Numbered from the stretch's first letter, positions 17,191-27,400 are shown. The stretch: DNA of 64,000 nucleotides from Sva-07 sp963716095 (GCA_963716095.1 CAVQSV010000006.1:1-64000); one strand, 5' to 3'. Numbers and translations: made by a program. The notes: generated by a model not told the origin, from the sequence alone.

Positions 17191-18140
17191 ATGTGCGCAG
17201 TCAGGATCTCCGCGAGCTCGACCGGGCGATCGCCCTGCACGCTGTGGCCGGCACCGTCGACGAGATGCACAGCGAGAGCCGGCTGACGCCGTTGCGCCTC
17301 GGCGACGTCGTCGTCGTCGACCACCGGTGACAGCGAACCCCGCACCAGCGTGACCGGACAGCTGATCGACTCGAAGTGGTCCCACAGCGGCGAGAAGACC
17401 TCGGCGGGGTCATCACTCGGGGCCGGCGTCTCGGGCGACGAACGCTGTTGCGAACGGGCGTGGCTGCCACGGTCGTAGCGCCACTGCCAGGAACCGTCGG
17501 GCTGGCGATGGGCGTTGTGCAGGATCCCGCGTCGCAGCGATGACTCCGAACGAGTGGGGTTGTGTTCGATCGTGCGGGCGAGCAGGTCGTCGAAGCTCGC
17601 GAACTCTTGCGGACCGTCGACGAAATCGGTGATCGCCTTGGTCTTGGCGGCGTTGACGCCTGGCGTGATGTCGACCATCACCAGCGACCGAACCAGTGCC
17701 GGGTGGCGGGCAGCGAGTTCCATCGCCGTGAGGCCTCCGAGCGACATGCCGACGACGACGCTCGCCTCGGCGGCATGCGCCGCCACGACGACCGCCACAT
17801 CGTCGGCGAGGTTCATCGGGCTGTACGCGCCGTCGGAGCGCCAGTCGGAATGGCCGTGACCGGGCAGGTCGACCGCGAGGAGTGGCCGACCGAACGCGAG
17901 CGCCACGGTGTCCCAGGTGTGGGCGTTCTGGGCCCCGCCGTGGAGCAGGACGCACTCCGGTTCCCCAGTCCCCCAGCGCAACGCGCTGACCGTCCGGGTA
18001 CCACCATCGCCGTCCGGTACCGGTGTCTCGACACGAGTCACCGCCGGCACCACCCCGACGTCGAGGTCGAACTCGGCGATGTTCTCGTGGAAGAGGCCGA
18101 ACTCGTCGTAGTCGTCGCGGTGGTCACTCACGTCGGGCAC
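17187..18140 (-). CDS. Alpha/beta-fold hydrolase
   Basis: 317 residues. The fold is shown by 'CVLLHGGAQNAHTWD' (HG oxyanion motif), 'LLAVDLPGHGHSDW', the nucleophile elbow 'VVGMSLGGLTAME' (G-x-S-x-G with Ser), the acid region near 'LSPVVDDDD' and the catalytic His in 'DGAGHSVQGD'. The catalytic triad is therefore intact. The substrate is unknown. GTG at 18140 is used; another GTG lies nine bases inside. It is flanked on both sides by GGTGTC-core palindromes. Confidence 0.87.
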   Translation of the reverse strand: MPDVSDHRDDYDEFGLFHENIAEFDLDVGVVPAVTRVETPVPDGDGGTRTVSALRWGTGEPECVLLHGGAQNAHTWDTVALAFGRPLLAVDLPGHGHSDWRSDGAYSPMNLADDVAVVVAAHAAEASVVVGMSLGGLTAMELAARHPALVRSLVMVDITPGVNAAKTKAITDFVDGPQEFASFDDLLARTIEHNPTRSESSLRRGILHNAHRQPDGSWQWRYDRGSHARSQQRSSPETPAPSDDPAEVFSPLWDHFESISCPVTLVRGSLSPVVDDDDVAEAQRRQPALAVHLVDGAGHSVQGDRPVELAEILTAHM

Positions 18141-18172
18141 GTTGCCACGAACGCTCGATGCCCGACGAACCC

Positions 18173-18209
18173 GATGTTGCGATTGGTGTCTGACACCAAT
18201 CGCAACATC
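18173..18209. repeat. Palindrome family A-related element abutting a stop codon
   Basis: Perfect 18-base arms (GATGTTGCGATTGGTGTC and its reverse complement) around a single T. It shares only the GGTGTC-N-GACACC core with the 4.0, 58.6 and 59.4 kb copies. It ends one base before the L,D-transpeptidase stop (18210-18212), between two minus-strand genes. Confidence 0.9.
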
Positions 18210-19337
18210 TCACGGGCCGAGCGATGTGGTCGTACTGCTCGGCGCAGTCGTGGTGGTCGTGGTGGTGGTGGTCGTCGTCGCCGGCGGGGTGGTCGTCGCC
18301 GGCGCCACGGTGGTGGTGGTCGACGACGGAATCGTGGTGGTCGTGGTGGTCGTCGTCGACGACGTCGTGGTGGAGTAGTCGGGATCGACGCGGTTGAAGT
18401 ACGGCAGCTGCGCTCCGTAGAACTCGGGCTCCTGCACACCGTCGAACACGAACACCTGGTCGCCGTTCGCAGTGAGATCCTGGAACGTGGGCGACAGCGG
18501 CAGCGGGATGCGGACGCAGCCGTGCGACGCCGGCTGCAACGGCACGTTGAGTGCGCCGTGCACCGCGATGCCGTAGTTGAAGTACACCGGGTCCCACATC
18601 CCTCCGAGCGAGCTCTGCCGGATGCCTTCGATGCGCCGTTCGAAGTTGAAGACGCCGCCCGGTGTGATCGACCGACCGCATTCGCCACGCACCAGCGGTT
18701 CCTCGCCCGGGTTGTTCCATTCGCCCGGGCTGATCGTGACCTCTTCGCACCAGTCCTCGTTGTCGCCACTCGACATGTGGCTGATGAACACGGCCTCGTC
18801 ATCGTGGTAGACGGCGATCACCTGCTCGTCGAGGTAGATCTCGGTGTGGTTCTGGGTCGAGTCCGGCCGTCGCGGCGCGACGGCGAACGGTTCTTGCAGG
18901 TCGTCCCACATCTCAGCGGTGACCTGCCCGGTCGGCGAGTCGAATTCGGCGCCGAGCACCAGCTTCTCGTAGGCCCACACCGATCGGCGGGTCTCGTCGC
19001 CGAAGTACCCGTCGATCGGGCCGGGCCAGAACCCGAGATCGGTGAGACGCTGCTGCAGGTCGGCGACGTCGTCACCGGCCATCCCCTTGGCCAGAGTGCG
19101 GGTGAGTTGCGTCTTCACCACCGGACTCGACGTTGCGATCGACTCGATCACCGGTCCGCTGGACGGAGCCGAGACGTTCGAGCTGTCGGCGGTCGCCGAC
19201 GAAGCGGCCGTGCCATCGTCGCCTCCGCCCCCTCCCAGTGCCACACCGGCAACGACGACGACTGCCAGCACCCCGAGTGCTGCCGCAGCAGGCATCCACT
19301 TGCGAGCTTCCGGAGAGAGGAGGGGACGATCGTTCAC
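18210..19337 (-). CDS. L,D-transpeptidase with peptidoglycan-binding domain and Thr-rich tail
   Basis: 375 residues. One N-terminal membrane anchor ('AAALGVLAVVVVAGVAL') is followed by a Ser/Ala-rich linker, a peptidoglycan-binding repeat (about 110-160: 'DVADLQQRLTDLGFWPGPIDGYFG' in overlapping parts) and a YkuD catalytic domain with 'AVHGALNVP' and SHGCVRIPL containing the catalytic Cys and His. It should make 3-3 cross-links or attach proteins to peptidoglycan outside the membrane. The last ~55 residues are almost pure Thr/Ser/Pro, encoded by an ACC-type tract (18214-18370), and are likely extracellular and variable in length. Confidence 0.9.
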   Translation of the reverse strand: MNDRPLLSPEARKWMPAAAALGVLAVVVVAGVALGGGGGDDGTAASSATADSSNVSAPSSGPVIESIATSSPVVKTQLTRTLAKGMAGDDVADLQQRLTDLGFWPGPIDGYFGDETRRSVWAYEKLVLGAEFDSPTGQVTAEMWDDLQEPFAVAPRRPDSTQNHTEIYLDEQVIAVYHDDEAVFISHMSSGDNEDWCEEVTISPGEWNNPGEEPLVRGECGRSITPGGVFNFERRIEGIRQSSLGGMWDPVYFNYGIAVHGALNVPLQPASHGCVRIPLPLSPTFQDLTANGDQVFVFDGVQEPEFYGAQLPYFNRVDPDYSTTTSSTTTTTTTTIPSSTTTTVAPATTTPPATTTTTTTTTTTAPSSTTTSLGP

Positions 19338-19467
19338 GGGGAGGTTGACAGTGCGACGGGTCGGGCCGCCGGGGGTCGTTCGGCGGCGCTCCGACTGGTT
19401 CGGAACCGCAGGCTACCAATGCCGTCAGGGCCGGTGTCCGCGGGCCGAACGGGGCGAGAGCAAGCGC

Positions 19468-20253
19468 TCAGGAACGGGTGACGACGGGTTCGATGTTCTC
19501 CAGGTCGCCCCGCAGCTCCCACATCTCACGCAGGATCGTGGTGATCACCGACGGTGTGCTCAATGTCGACACCCCGCGGGTCCGGGGGAAGTAGTCGACC
19601 CCGAACTGCAGCATCTCGTAGCCGAGCCGAGTTGCCCGAATGACGAGCTCGGCATCGATGAACGACCCTTCGCTGCGCAGCTCGACGTGGTCGAACACCC
19701 GGGCACGACACAGCTTGAATGCGAAATTGATGTCGCGGGCCTTGACGTGGAACAGGGTCCGGATCAGCAGGTTGTAGACGAACGTGTAGACCGAGCGCAG
19801 GTAGCCCTCGCCGGTGCGATCGAATCGGTAGGCGCTGATGATGTCGACGTCGTACTCACGCATCAGTCGCACAGCTCGCGGCAGCTCGGACATGTCGAAG
19901 GGCAGGTCGGCGTCGGTGTACAAGATGACGTCGCCGGTGGCGGTCGCGAAGCCAGTCTTGATCGCACCACCGAGCTTGCGGTTGCGGGCATGGTGCACCA
20001 CGCGCACCCTGGGGTCCCGCGTGGCCAGCCGATCGGCGATCGCGGGCGTTTGGTCGGTCGAAGCGTCGTCGACGACGACCAGCTCGTAGTCGCCGATGTC
20101 GCCGTTGCGGAGCAGCAGCTCGCACGCGTGGCGGCCGGCGGTGAGCGCACGCTCGATGTACTCCTCCTCGTTCCACATCGGGTAGAAGATCGACAGCTTC
20201 TCGAAGGGGTCACCGAGCAACGGAACATCGTGCGCAGCGTCGGCGGAGGACAT
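19468..20253 (-). CDS. Family 2 glycosyltransferase (dolichol-phosphate-mannose-synthase-like)
   Basis: 261 residues. The GT2 A-fold is shown by 'SIFYPMWNEEEYIERAL', 'ELVVVDDASTDQTP', 'NRKLGGAIKTGFATATGDVILYTDADLPFD' in overlapping blocks (the DxD-like DAD) and 'SAYRFDRTGEGYLRSVYTFVYNL'. There are no C-terminal membrane helices. It likely transfers a sugar from a nucleotide donor to a polyprenyl phosphate or another acceptor at the inner membrane face. ATG at 20253 is chosen because earlier codons lack family similarity. It is divergent from the small membrane protein gene at 20354. Confidence 0.88.
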   Translation of the reverse strand: MSSADAAHDVPLLGDPFEKLSIFYPMWNEEEYIERALTAGRHACELLLRNGDIGDYELVVVDDASTDQTPAIADRLATRDPRVRVVHHARNRKLGGAIKTGFATATGDVILYTDADLPFDMSELPRAVRLMREYDVDIISAYRFDRTGEGYLRSVYTFVYNLLIRTLFHVKARDINFAFKLCRARVFDHVELRSEGSFIDAELVIRATRLGYEMLQFGVDYFPRTRGVSTLSTPSVITTILREMWELRGDLENIEPVVTRS

Positions 20254-20353
20254 CGCAGCGAGGGTAGCTGGCGACCGACCGGACGACTTGGCGCCGATCC
20301 CGACTCCGGCTGCGCGTCGCGAGGCGACGTGACCCGTCGTAGGGTGCTGCCCC

Positions 20354-20875
20354 GTGCCGGAGACCACGACGCCCTCACCTGGTGAGCTGCCCCCGCCGGG
20401 CCCTCCCGGGCCCACAGCGCCCTGGGTCGAGCCGCCTCCGAGCGAGCCCGAACCCGCGGGACCTCCGTGGCACCAGCCGAGACCGGGCCAACTGACGACC
20501 GCCTGGCGTGTGATCGTCGTCGCCACGTGGGTCGGTGTCTTCGTCGCCTACATGGCGGTCTGGAAAGCCAGCGACGAGCTCGGCATTGCGACCTGGTGGC
20601 TCGGGCCACGATCCGGGCCACAGCCACTCGTGGTGCGCCTGATTCCCTTCGTCGTCGCTGCCACGTTCGGCATCCTGGCGAGCTACAACGTGCGCCGGAT
20701 GCCGGTGATCGGTCTGGTTGGCTCGGCGATCCTGGCGGGCATCGCCGTGCCCGACCTGTCACGTTCGACCGGGCTCGCACTCCTCGAGTTCGCGATCGCT
20801 GGGGCGGCACTGCTCGTCTCGGCAGCGTCGTTCACGGGAACGTATCGAGCACCGCGATCCAACGACGCCGGGTAG
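20354..20875 (+). CDS. Small membrane protein with Pro-rich N-terminus, unknown function
   Basis: 173 residues. Residues 1-48 are Pro/Glu/Gly-rich and probably cytoplasmic and disordered. They are followed by four hydrophobic segments, beginning 'VIVVATWVGVFVAYMAV' and ending 'LLEFAIAGAALLVSAASFTG'. I recognise no domain. GTG at 20354 is the only sensible start. It ends 11 bp before argG on the same strand, so it may be co-transcribed with it, although no functional link is evident. Confidence 0.65.
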   Translation: MPETTTPSPGELPPPGPPGPTAPWVEPPPSEPEPAGPPWHQPRPGQLTTAWRVIVVATWVGVFVAYMAVWKASDELGIATWWLGPRSGPQPLVVRLIPFVVAATFGILASYNVRRMPVIGLVGSAILAGIAVPDLSRSTGLALLEFAIAGAALLVSAASFTGTYRAPRSNDAG

Positions 20876-20886
20876 CGTCGTCGGCC

Positions 20887-22239
20887 ATGTCCGACGCTGC
20901 ATCCAACACTGCCTCCAACGCGAAAGTCCTGATGTCGCTGCCGGTCGGCGAGCGCGTCGGCATCGCCTTCTCCGGCGGCCTCGACACCTCCGCCGCCGTG
21001 GCCTGGATGCGCGACCGCGGAGCCATCCCGTACACCTACACCGCCGACCTCGGCCAGTACGACGAGCCCGAACTCGACACCGTGCCCGACCGGGCGAAGG
21101 TGTACGGCGCTGAGGAGGCACGCTTGGTCGACTGCCGCGACGAACTCGTGCGTGAGGGCCTGATCGCACTGCAGTGCGGGGCATTCCACATCACCACGGG
21201 TGGCAAGACGTACTTCAACACCACACCGCTCGGCCGGGCGGTCACCGGCACACTGCTGGTGCGGGCGATGGCCGACGACGGCGTCGACATCTGGGGCGAC
21301 GGGTCGACCTACAAGGGCAACGACATCGAGCGGTTCTACCGCTACGGCCTCTTGGTCAACCCGAACCTGCGGATCTACAAGCCGTGGCTCGACCCCACCT
21401 TCGTCGACGAACTCGGCGGCCGCCAGGGCATGAGCGAGTTCCTCACCGAACGCGACCTGCCCTATCGCGACCCGGTGGAGAAGGCGTACTCGACCGACGC
21501 CAACATCTGGGGTGCCACCCACGAAGCGAAGTCGCTCGAGGAGCTCGACACCAGCATGGAGATCGTCACCCCGATCATGGGTGTCGCCCATTGGGATCCG
21601 GCGGTCGAGATCGAGGCGGAGGACGTGTCGGTGCGCTTCGAGGAGGGATGGCCCGTCGCGATCAACGGCCGCACGTTCGACTCGCAGGTCGACCTGGTGA
21701 TGGAGGCCAACGCGATCGGTGGCCGCCACGGTCTCGGCATGAGCGACCAGATCGAGAACCGGATCATCGAGGCCAAGAGCCGCGGCATCTACGAGGGCCC
21801 GGCGCTCGCGCTGCTGCACGTCTGCTACGAACGCCTCGTCACCGGCATCCACAACGAGAACACCATCGAGAACTACCGCACGATGGGCCGCCGCCTCGGC
21901 CGCCTGCTGTACGAGGGGCGTTGGTTCGACCCGCAGAGCCTGATGCTGCGAGAGCCACTCATGCGTTGGGTCGGCTCTGCCGTCACCGGTGAGGTCACGC
22001 TGCGCCTTCGCCGCGGCGACGACTACTCGATCCTCGACACGGTCAGCGAGAACCTCACCTACGAACCCGATCGCCTCTCGATGGAGCGGGTCGAGGACGC
22101 CGCGTTCGGACCACTCGACCGGATCGGCCAGCTCACGATGCGCAATCTCGACATCGTCGACACCCGCAACAAGCTCGACGTGTACCGCAAGGTCGGCTCG
22201 TTGGGCGCCGGCGACGTCACCCCCGCCCTCGACCGCTGA
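20887..22239 (+). CDS. argG: Argininosuccinate synthase
   Basis: 450 residues. It joins citrulline and aspartate with ATP in arginine biosynthesis. The N-terminal PP-loop 'VGIAFSGGLDTSAAVAWM' is complete. 'YTYTADLGQYDEPELD', 'DIWGDGSTYKGNDIERFYRYG' in overlapping blocks and 'LSMERVEDAAFG' identify the long ArgG type, as in E. coli, rather than the ~400-residue type. No other arg genes are adjacent. A palindrome-rich gap follows. Confidence 0.94.
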   Translation: MSDAASNTASNAKVLMSLPVGERVGIAFSGGLDTSAAVAWMRDRGAIPYTYTADLGQYDEPELDTVPDRAKVYGAEEARLVDCRDELVREGLIALQCGAFHITTGGKTYFNTTPLGRAVTGTLLVRAMADDGVDIWGDGSTYKGNDIERFYRYGLLVNPNLRIYKPWLDPTFVDELGGRQGMSEFLTERDLPYRDPVEKAYSTDANIWGATHEAKSLEELDTSMEIVTPIMGVAHWDPAVEIEAEDVSVRFEEGWPVAINGRTFDSQVDLVMEANAIGGRHGLGMSDQIENRIIEAKSRGIYEGPALALLHVCYERLVTGIHNENTIENYRTMGRRLGRLLYEGRWFDPQSLMLREPLMRWVGSAVTGEVTLRLRRGDDYSILDTVSENLTYEPDRLSMERVEDAAFGPLDRIGQLTMRNLDIVDTRNKLDVYRKVGSLGAGDVTPALDR

Positions 22240-22248
22240 CCCTCACCA

Positions 22249-22377
22249 GCGCCGGTGTGAGCAACATCACCCAACTCCGGCGTCGGCGCTCACACAGAAC
22301 CCATCCTCGAGATCTGCGCGAGCGCAAACGTCCTGTGCCGGCGTACGTGCTCACACGAACTCTGAGCCCGTGCCGGC
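22249..22377. repeat. Palindromic intergenic repeat (family E)
   Basis: Between the convergent argG and M20 peptidase genes. GTGTGAGC at about 22255 pairs with GCTCACAC at 22288-22295. A second, related unit at about 22335-22377 again contains GCTCACAC and GTGCCGG blocks in the opposite sense. The alignment between the two units is only partial. Confidence 0.5.
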
Positions 22378-22380
22378 GCG

Positions 22381-23478
22381 TCAGGTGCGCAGGATGCGAT
22401 CGACGATGCCGGCGATCAGTGCGGCTCGTTCGGGCATCGTGTCGACCACGACGTACTCGTGGTCGGCGTGGGCGCCGCCGCCGACGGCGCCCAGACCATC
22501 GAGCGTCGACACACCGATCGCCGCGGTGAAGTTGCCGTCGCTCCCGCCGCCGACGGCGTAGCCCTCGAGACCGGGCGATGCCTGCTGCGCCAGCGGCATC
22601 AGCGTGACCGACGCCGACTCGGGCATCGGAGGACGATTGATCGCACCCGACACTTCGATCGACGAGTCGGGATCGACCGGACGCAGCGCTGCCATCGCCG
22701 CCTCGACCCGGTCCTTCTCGTCGGCTGACTCCACACGCACGTCGACCCTGAGACGACCCTCGGCCGGGACGACGTTGTCGGCGGTGCCGACCGAGGCAAC
22801 GGTCGGCGTGACCGTGGTGCCCACATCGGCTCGCCCGAGCGCGTTGATCGCGAGCACCTGATGCGCCATCTCGACGAGAGCGTTGACGCCCTTCTCCGGT
22901 TCGAGACCGGCGTGCGATGCGCGGCCGTGCACGCGCACGTCGAAGGTGCCACAACCCTTGCGCCCGGTCTTCAACGCTCCCCCATCGGCCGACGGCTCGA
23001 GTACCAGCACCGCACCGCAGGCCTGAGCGCGTTCCTCGATCAGCTGACGTGAGTGCAGCGAACCGACCTCCTCGTCGGCGCTGAAGAGCAGCTCGACCCC
23101 GGAGATGTCGTCGAGCGTCGCCAGCCCGTGGAGGGCCTGCACGATTCCCGCCAACATGTCGAACACGCCCGGCCCGGTCACGTGCCCGTCGGCCACGGTG
23201 AACGGTCGAGCCGCAAGCGCACCGAGCGGGAACACGGTGTCGTGGTGGCCGAGCAACAGCACCTTGGGATCACCACCGCCGGACCAGTACACGTGCGGCC
23301 CGGCCGGGCTGTCGATCAACCTCGCTGGGCGACCGAGCAGCCGCTCGATCATCGCGGCCACGGTTTCAGCGGACGTCTGCAGCGCCACGAGGTCGAGCGA
23401 CGGCGACTCGATCTCGACCAGCGTTCGCAGGTCGTCGAGCATCGCATCGATGGCGAACGGGCCGAGGGGGGTGCTCAC
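22381..23478 (-). CDS. M20-family metallopeptidase (carboxypeptidase G2-like)
   Basis: 365 residues. Zinc-site landmarks are 'LLLGHHDTVFPLG' (His and the catalytic-neighbour Asp), 'GPGVFDMLAGIVQAL' (bridging Asp), 'LLFSADEEVGS' (general-base Glu and ligand Glu) and the C-terminal 'GGGAHADHEYV' (His ligand). A dimerisation domain follows 'GRKGCGTFDVRVHGRASHAG'. It probably hydrolyses an amide or peptide bond at a C-terminal Glu or related residue. GTG at 23478 is the likely start. It is divergent from the XRE regulator. Confidence 0.9.
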   Translation of the reverse strand: MSTPLGPFAIDAMLDDLRTLVEIESPSLDLVALQTSAETVAAMIERLLGRPARLIDSPAGPHVYWSGGGDPKVLLLGHHDTVFPLGALAARPFTVADGHVTGPGVFDMLAGIVQALHGLATLDDISGVELLFSADEEVGSLHSRQLIEERAQACGAVLVLEPSADGGALKTGRKGCGTFDVRVHGRASHAGLEPEKGVNALVEMAHQVLAINALGRADVGTTVTPTVASVGTADNVVPAEGRLRVDVRVESADEKDRVEAAMAALRPVDPDSSIEVSGAINRPPMPESASVTLMPLAQQASPGLEGYAVGGGSDGNFTAAIGVSTLDGLGAVGGGAHADHEYVVVDTMPERAALIAGIVDRILRT

Positions 23479-23541
23479 CGCACCCACCGTATTGGGTCCG
23501 GTGCCACCGTTGCGTGCTCGATGTTGCTTGACTGGGCGACG

Positions 23542-24378
23542 ATGACGACGACGGGGGCGACCGATCACCGACAGGAGCTCGCCGAGTTCCTGCGCGCCCG
23601 CCGTGAAGCCACGCGCCCCGAGCAGGTGGGGCTTCCGTCGGCTCGGGGGCGACGCACGCCCGGGCTGCGCCGCGAGGAAGTCGCGATGCTCGCAGGCGTG
23701 TCGCTCACCTGGTACACGTGGCTCGAACAGGGGCGCCGGATCAACGCATCCAACGACGTGCTCCTCGCGATCGGGCGGGCATTGCGCCTCGACGAGGCGG
23801 GGCTCGATCATCTCCTCTCGCTCACCGAGCCCGGCACCGCCACCGTCGACGCTCCGACCGAGGCGCCGAGCGCGCTGGTCCGCCTCCTCGATTCGCTGAT
23901 GCCGGCGCCCGCGTACGTGCTGGGACCGCACTGGGAGTTCGTCGGCTGGAACGCTGCCCAGGCGCGCCTGTATCCACGCATCGTCGAACTCGAGGCACCC
24001 CGCCGCAACCTGCTCTGGGTGTTGTTCGCCGACCTCACCACTCGCGACCTGATCGTCGACTGGGACATCCACGCGAGGCAGGCGCTCGCCGAATTCCGCT
24101 CGGCGACATCCTCGGTGCGCCACGACCCGGCGATGACCGAACTGGTCGGCCTGCTCGCCGACGAGAGCGACGAGTTCTCCCAGTGGTGGGCGGAGCACGA
24201 CGTGTCGGGTTTCGAGACGCGACTGCGCCGATTCCGACATCCGACCGCGGGCGAGCTCACCTTCGAGTACCAGCAGCTCACCCCGGCCGAATGGCCGTCA
24301 CTACGGGTCGTCGCGCAACTCCCCGTCCCCGGCGACGACTCCGCCGAACGACTGAACGTCCGCCACCACCTCGTCTGA
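23542..24378 (+). CDS. XRE-type regulator with MmyB-like ligand-binding domain
   Basis: 278 residues. The N-terminal helix-turn-helix begins 'ELAEFLRARREATRPEQVGL', then 'RRTPGLRREEVAMLAGVSLTWYTWLEQGRR' in overlapping blocks. The C-terminal part 'PAYVLGPHWEFVGWNAAQARLYP' and 'FRSATSSVRHDPAMTELVGLL' is the MmyB/MLTR-like PAS-type domain, which binds small ligands, possibly fatty acids, in this family. Such genes often regulate a divergent neighbour; here that is the M20 peptidase. ATG at 23521 is an alternative start. Confidence 0.88.
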   Translation: MTTTGATDHRQELAEFLRARREATRPEQVGLPSARGRRTPGLRREEVAMLAGVSLTWYTWLEQGRRINASNDVLLAIGRALRLDEAGLDHLLSLTEPGTATVDAPTEAPSALVRLLDSLMPAPAYVLGPHWEFVGWNAAQARLYPRIVELEAPRRNLLWVLFADLTTRDLIVDWDIHARQALAEFRSATSSVRHDPAMTELVGLLADESDEFSQWWAEHDVSGFETRLRRFRHPTAGELTFEYQQLTPAEWPSLRVVAQLPVPGDDSAERLNVRHHLV

Positions 24379-24381
24379 GCA

Positions 24382-24430
24382 CGAGCGATGAGTTCGAGCG
24401 ACACCCGTCGGCGCGACGACTCATCGCTCG
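24382..24430. repeat. Palindrome family B (GCGATGAG...CTCATCGC), single unit
   Basis: CGAGCGATGAGT and its exact reverse complement ACTCATCGCTCG flank a 25-bp centre containing ACACCCGTCGGCGCGA. The same centre recurs in the unit at 53048-53091, so these two form a subfamily. It lies between the XRE regulator and the ferredoxin oxidoreductase gene. Confidence 0.85.
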
Positions 24431-24493
24431 CGGGCTCGACCGGCGCCTTCCGGTGCGATACAACTGAGAGGGGGCCCGAGGAAGGGAGGTTGC

Positions 24494-27400
24494 ATGAGCA
24501 TCGACGAGATCCGTGGGGCGGGCGCGCCACGCCCGTACGAGTTGGCCGACCGGTTCCGACTCGAGGACGGCACGGTCTTCCTCTCCGGTGTCCAGGCCGT
24601 CGCCCGGCTGGCGATCGACCAACTCCGTCACGACCGACGCCTCGGCCTGACGACTGCAGCGTTCGCCTCCGGCTACCAGGGGTCGCCGGTCGGCACGTTC
24701 ACCGAGGAACTGCGGCGGGCCTCGGCCACGGTGCCAGATCTCCCGATCGTGGTGCAGCCAGCGGTGAACGAAGAGCTTGCCGCCAGTGCGGTGATGGGGA
24801 GTCAGCTCGCGATGACCCTGGACGACGCCCGCTACGACGGCGTCGTCGGCGTCTGGTACGGCAAGGGCCCGGGCTTCGACCGCAGCAGCGACGCAATCCG
24901 TCACGCCGTGTTCTCCGGCACGTCGATGCACGGCGGCGTCGTGGCCGTCGTCGGTGACGACCCCGCCGCCAAGTCGTCGACGCTGCCGTCGTCGAGCGAC
25001 GCCACGATGGTCGACCTCCACATGCCGATCCTGTTCCCCGGCGACGTCCAGGAGGCGCTCGACCTCAGCCGCCACGCCGTCGCACTCTCCCGCTCCTGCG
25101 GGCTCTGGGCAGGGCTGAAGCTGGTCACCGCCGTTGCCGACGGGACCGGCACCGTCGACGTCCACCCCGATCGGGTGCGGGCATCGTCACCGGTGATCGA
25201 CGTCGATGGCCAGCCGTTCCACCCCCACCCGAACGGCCGGCTGCTCACGCCGTACACGATCGACATGGAGCGCGAGTTCCAGGAGGTCCGGTGGCCACTC
25301 GCCCGTCGCTACGGCGTCGAGAACGGCCTGAACCGACTCGCCACCCGCACGAGCGACGACTGGATCGGCATCGCCGCCAGCGGGCACACGTTCCACGAAG
25401 TCCGTGAAGCGCTGCGTGTGCTGGGCTTCGCACGTGACGACGACCTCCGATCGGCAGGCATTCGTTTGTTCCAGCTGTTGATGCCGGTGCCCCTCGACCC
25501 GGCCCAGGCCCGCGAGTTCGCAGATGGCCTCGACGAGGTCATCGTCGTCGAGGAGAAGAACCCGACGCTCGAGGGACTGCTCAAAGGAGCGTTCTACGAC
25601 GGCGCGCACCACCCACGAGTCGTCGGCAGGCGCGACGAGCGAGGCGAACTGTTGATCCATGGCCACGGCACCCTCGACGTCGACGAGTTGCTCGCCCCGC
25701 TCCACGCTCGACTGTCGGCCCGACTCGCCGACCGCTTGCGCCCGCTCGACGAACTCGTCGAGCCGCAACGCACCCGCATCCCGCTCACCGTCAACCGGGC
25801 ACCGTTCTACTGTTCGGGCTGTCCACACAACCGCAGCACGCGCGCAGAACCGGGCACGCTCGTCGGCGGTGGCATCGGATGCCACGCGATGGTCGCGATG
25901 ATGGACCCCGACCGGGTCGGCGACATCGTCGGGCTCACGTGTATGGGCGGCGAGGGGGCCCAGTGGATCGGCATGGCACCGTTCGTCGGACGCCAACATC
26001 TCGTGCAGAACCTCGGCGATGGCACGTTCTTCCATTCGGGGTCGCTCGCAGTGCGCGCCGCGGTGGCAGCGGGCGTCGACATCACCTACAAACTGCTCTA
26101 CAACGGCACCGTGGCCATGACCGGCGGCCAAGACCCCGAAGGTCAGATGTCGGTGCCCGACCTCGCAGCGATGCTCCTGCTCGAGGGCGTTGCCCGTGTG
26201 ATCGTCACCAGCGACGACCCGCATCGACACCCGGCCGGCTCGTTCCCGGCGGAGGTCGACGTGTGGGACCGCAGCCGCTTCGACGATGCCCAGCAGCGCC
26301 TCGCCGGGATCAGCGGCGTGACGGTGCACATCCACGACCAGGCGTGCGCGGCAGAGAACCGACGGGGCCGAGCACGTGGCACGATCACGACGCCTGGCTT
26401 CCGGGTCGTGATCAACGAACGCGTCTGCGAAGGCTGTGGCGACTGCGGCGACAAGAGCAATTGTCTGTCGGTACAGCCGGTCGACACTCCGTACGGACGC
26501 AAGACCCGCATCCACCAGGGCAGCTGCAACTTCGACTTCTCGTGTCTCGAAGGTGACTGCCCGTCGTTTGCCACCGTCACGATCGACCCCGAACTCCGGA
26601 CGGACGCTGCTCGCCCGGCACCGCCCACGCCCCCGAGCGACCTTCCGCCCCCGACGCCCGCGCTCGTCGACGCCGACGACTTCACCGTGCGGCTCACCGG
26701 CATCGGCGGCACCGGGGTGGTCACCGTCAGCCAGGTGCTCGGCACCGCAGCGATGCTCGCTGGGCAGCGGGTGCGCGGCCTCGACCAGACCGGGCTGTCA
26801 CAGAAGGCGGGTCCGGTGGTCAGCGACCTGCGGATCACCCGCGGCGACACCGCAGTGTCGAACCACGCCAACATCTCCGGCGTCGACTGCCTGCTGGCCT
26901 TCGACCTCCTCGTCGGGGCCAGCGACTCGAACCTCGTCGGGGTACGTGCTGATCGCACCGTCGTGATCGCATCGACGGACGCCGTCCCGACCGGCCAGAT
27001 GGTCACCCACCCCGACATCGCACCACCCGCGAGTGCCGTTCTCATCGAGCGCGTCTCGATGGTGAGCCGACCCGATCAGAACCGATTCGCCGACGCCGCC
27101 GGTTTGGCCGATGCGTTGCTCGGTTCGCCCACGGCGGCCAACATCTTGCTCCTCGGCGCTGCGGTTCAGGCCGGCGCCGTTCCGGTGGCGGCCGAGGCGA
27201 TCGAGGAAGCGATCACCCTGAACGGGGTGGCGGTCGCGACCAACCTGGCTGCCTTCCGGTGGGGTCGTGCGTGGACCGCCGACCACCATGCGGTCGAACG
27301 CGCCGCCGGGTTCGCCACCCCGGTCGGGCCGGAATCGATCGACGAACTCGTCGATCGTCTTGCCGACGACCTCGTCGACTACCAGTCGACCGACTACGCC

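Noticed and set aside
17562..19481. A 639-codon plus-strand frame across the hydrolase and L,D-transpeptidase genes
   Set aside because: Low-complexity Arg/Val/Gly sequence that crosses two well-supported minus-strand genes and their intergenic palindrome.
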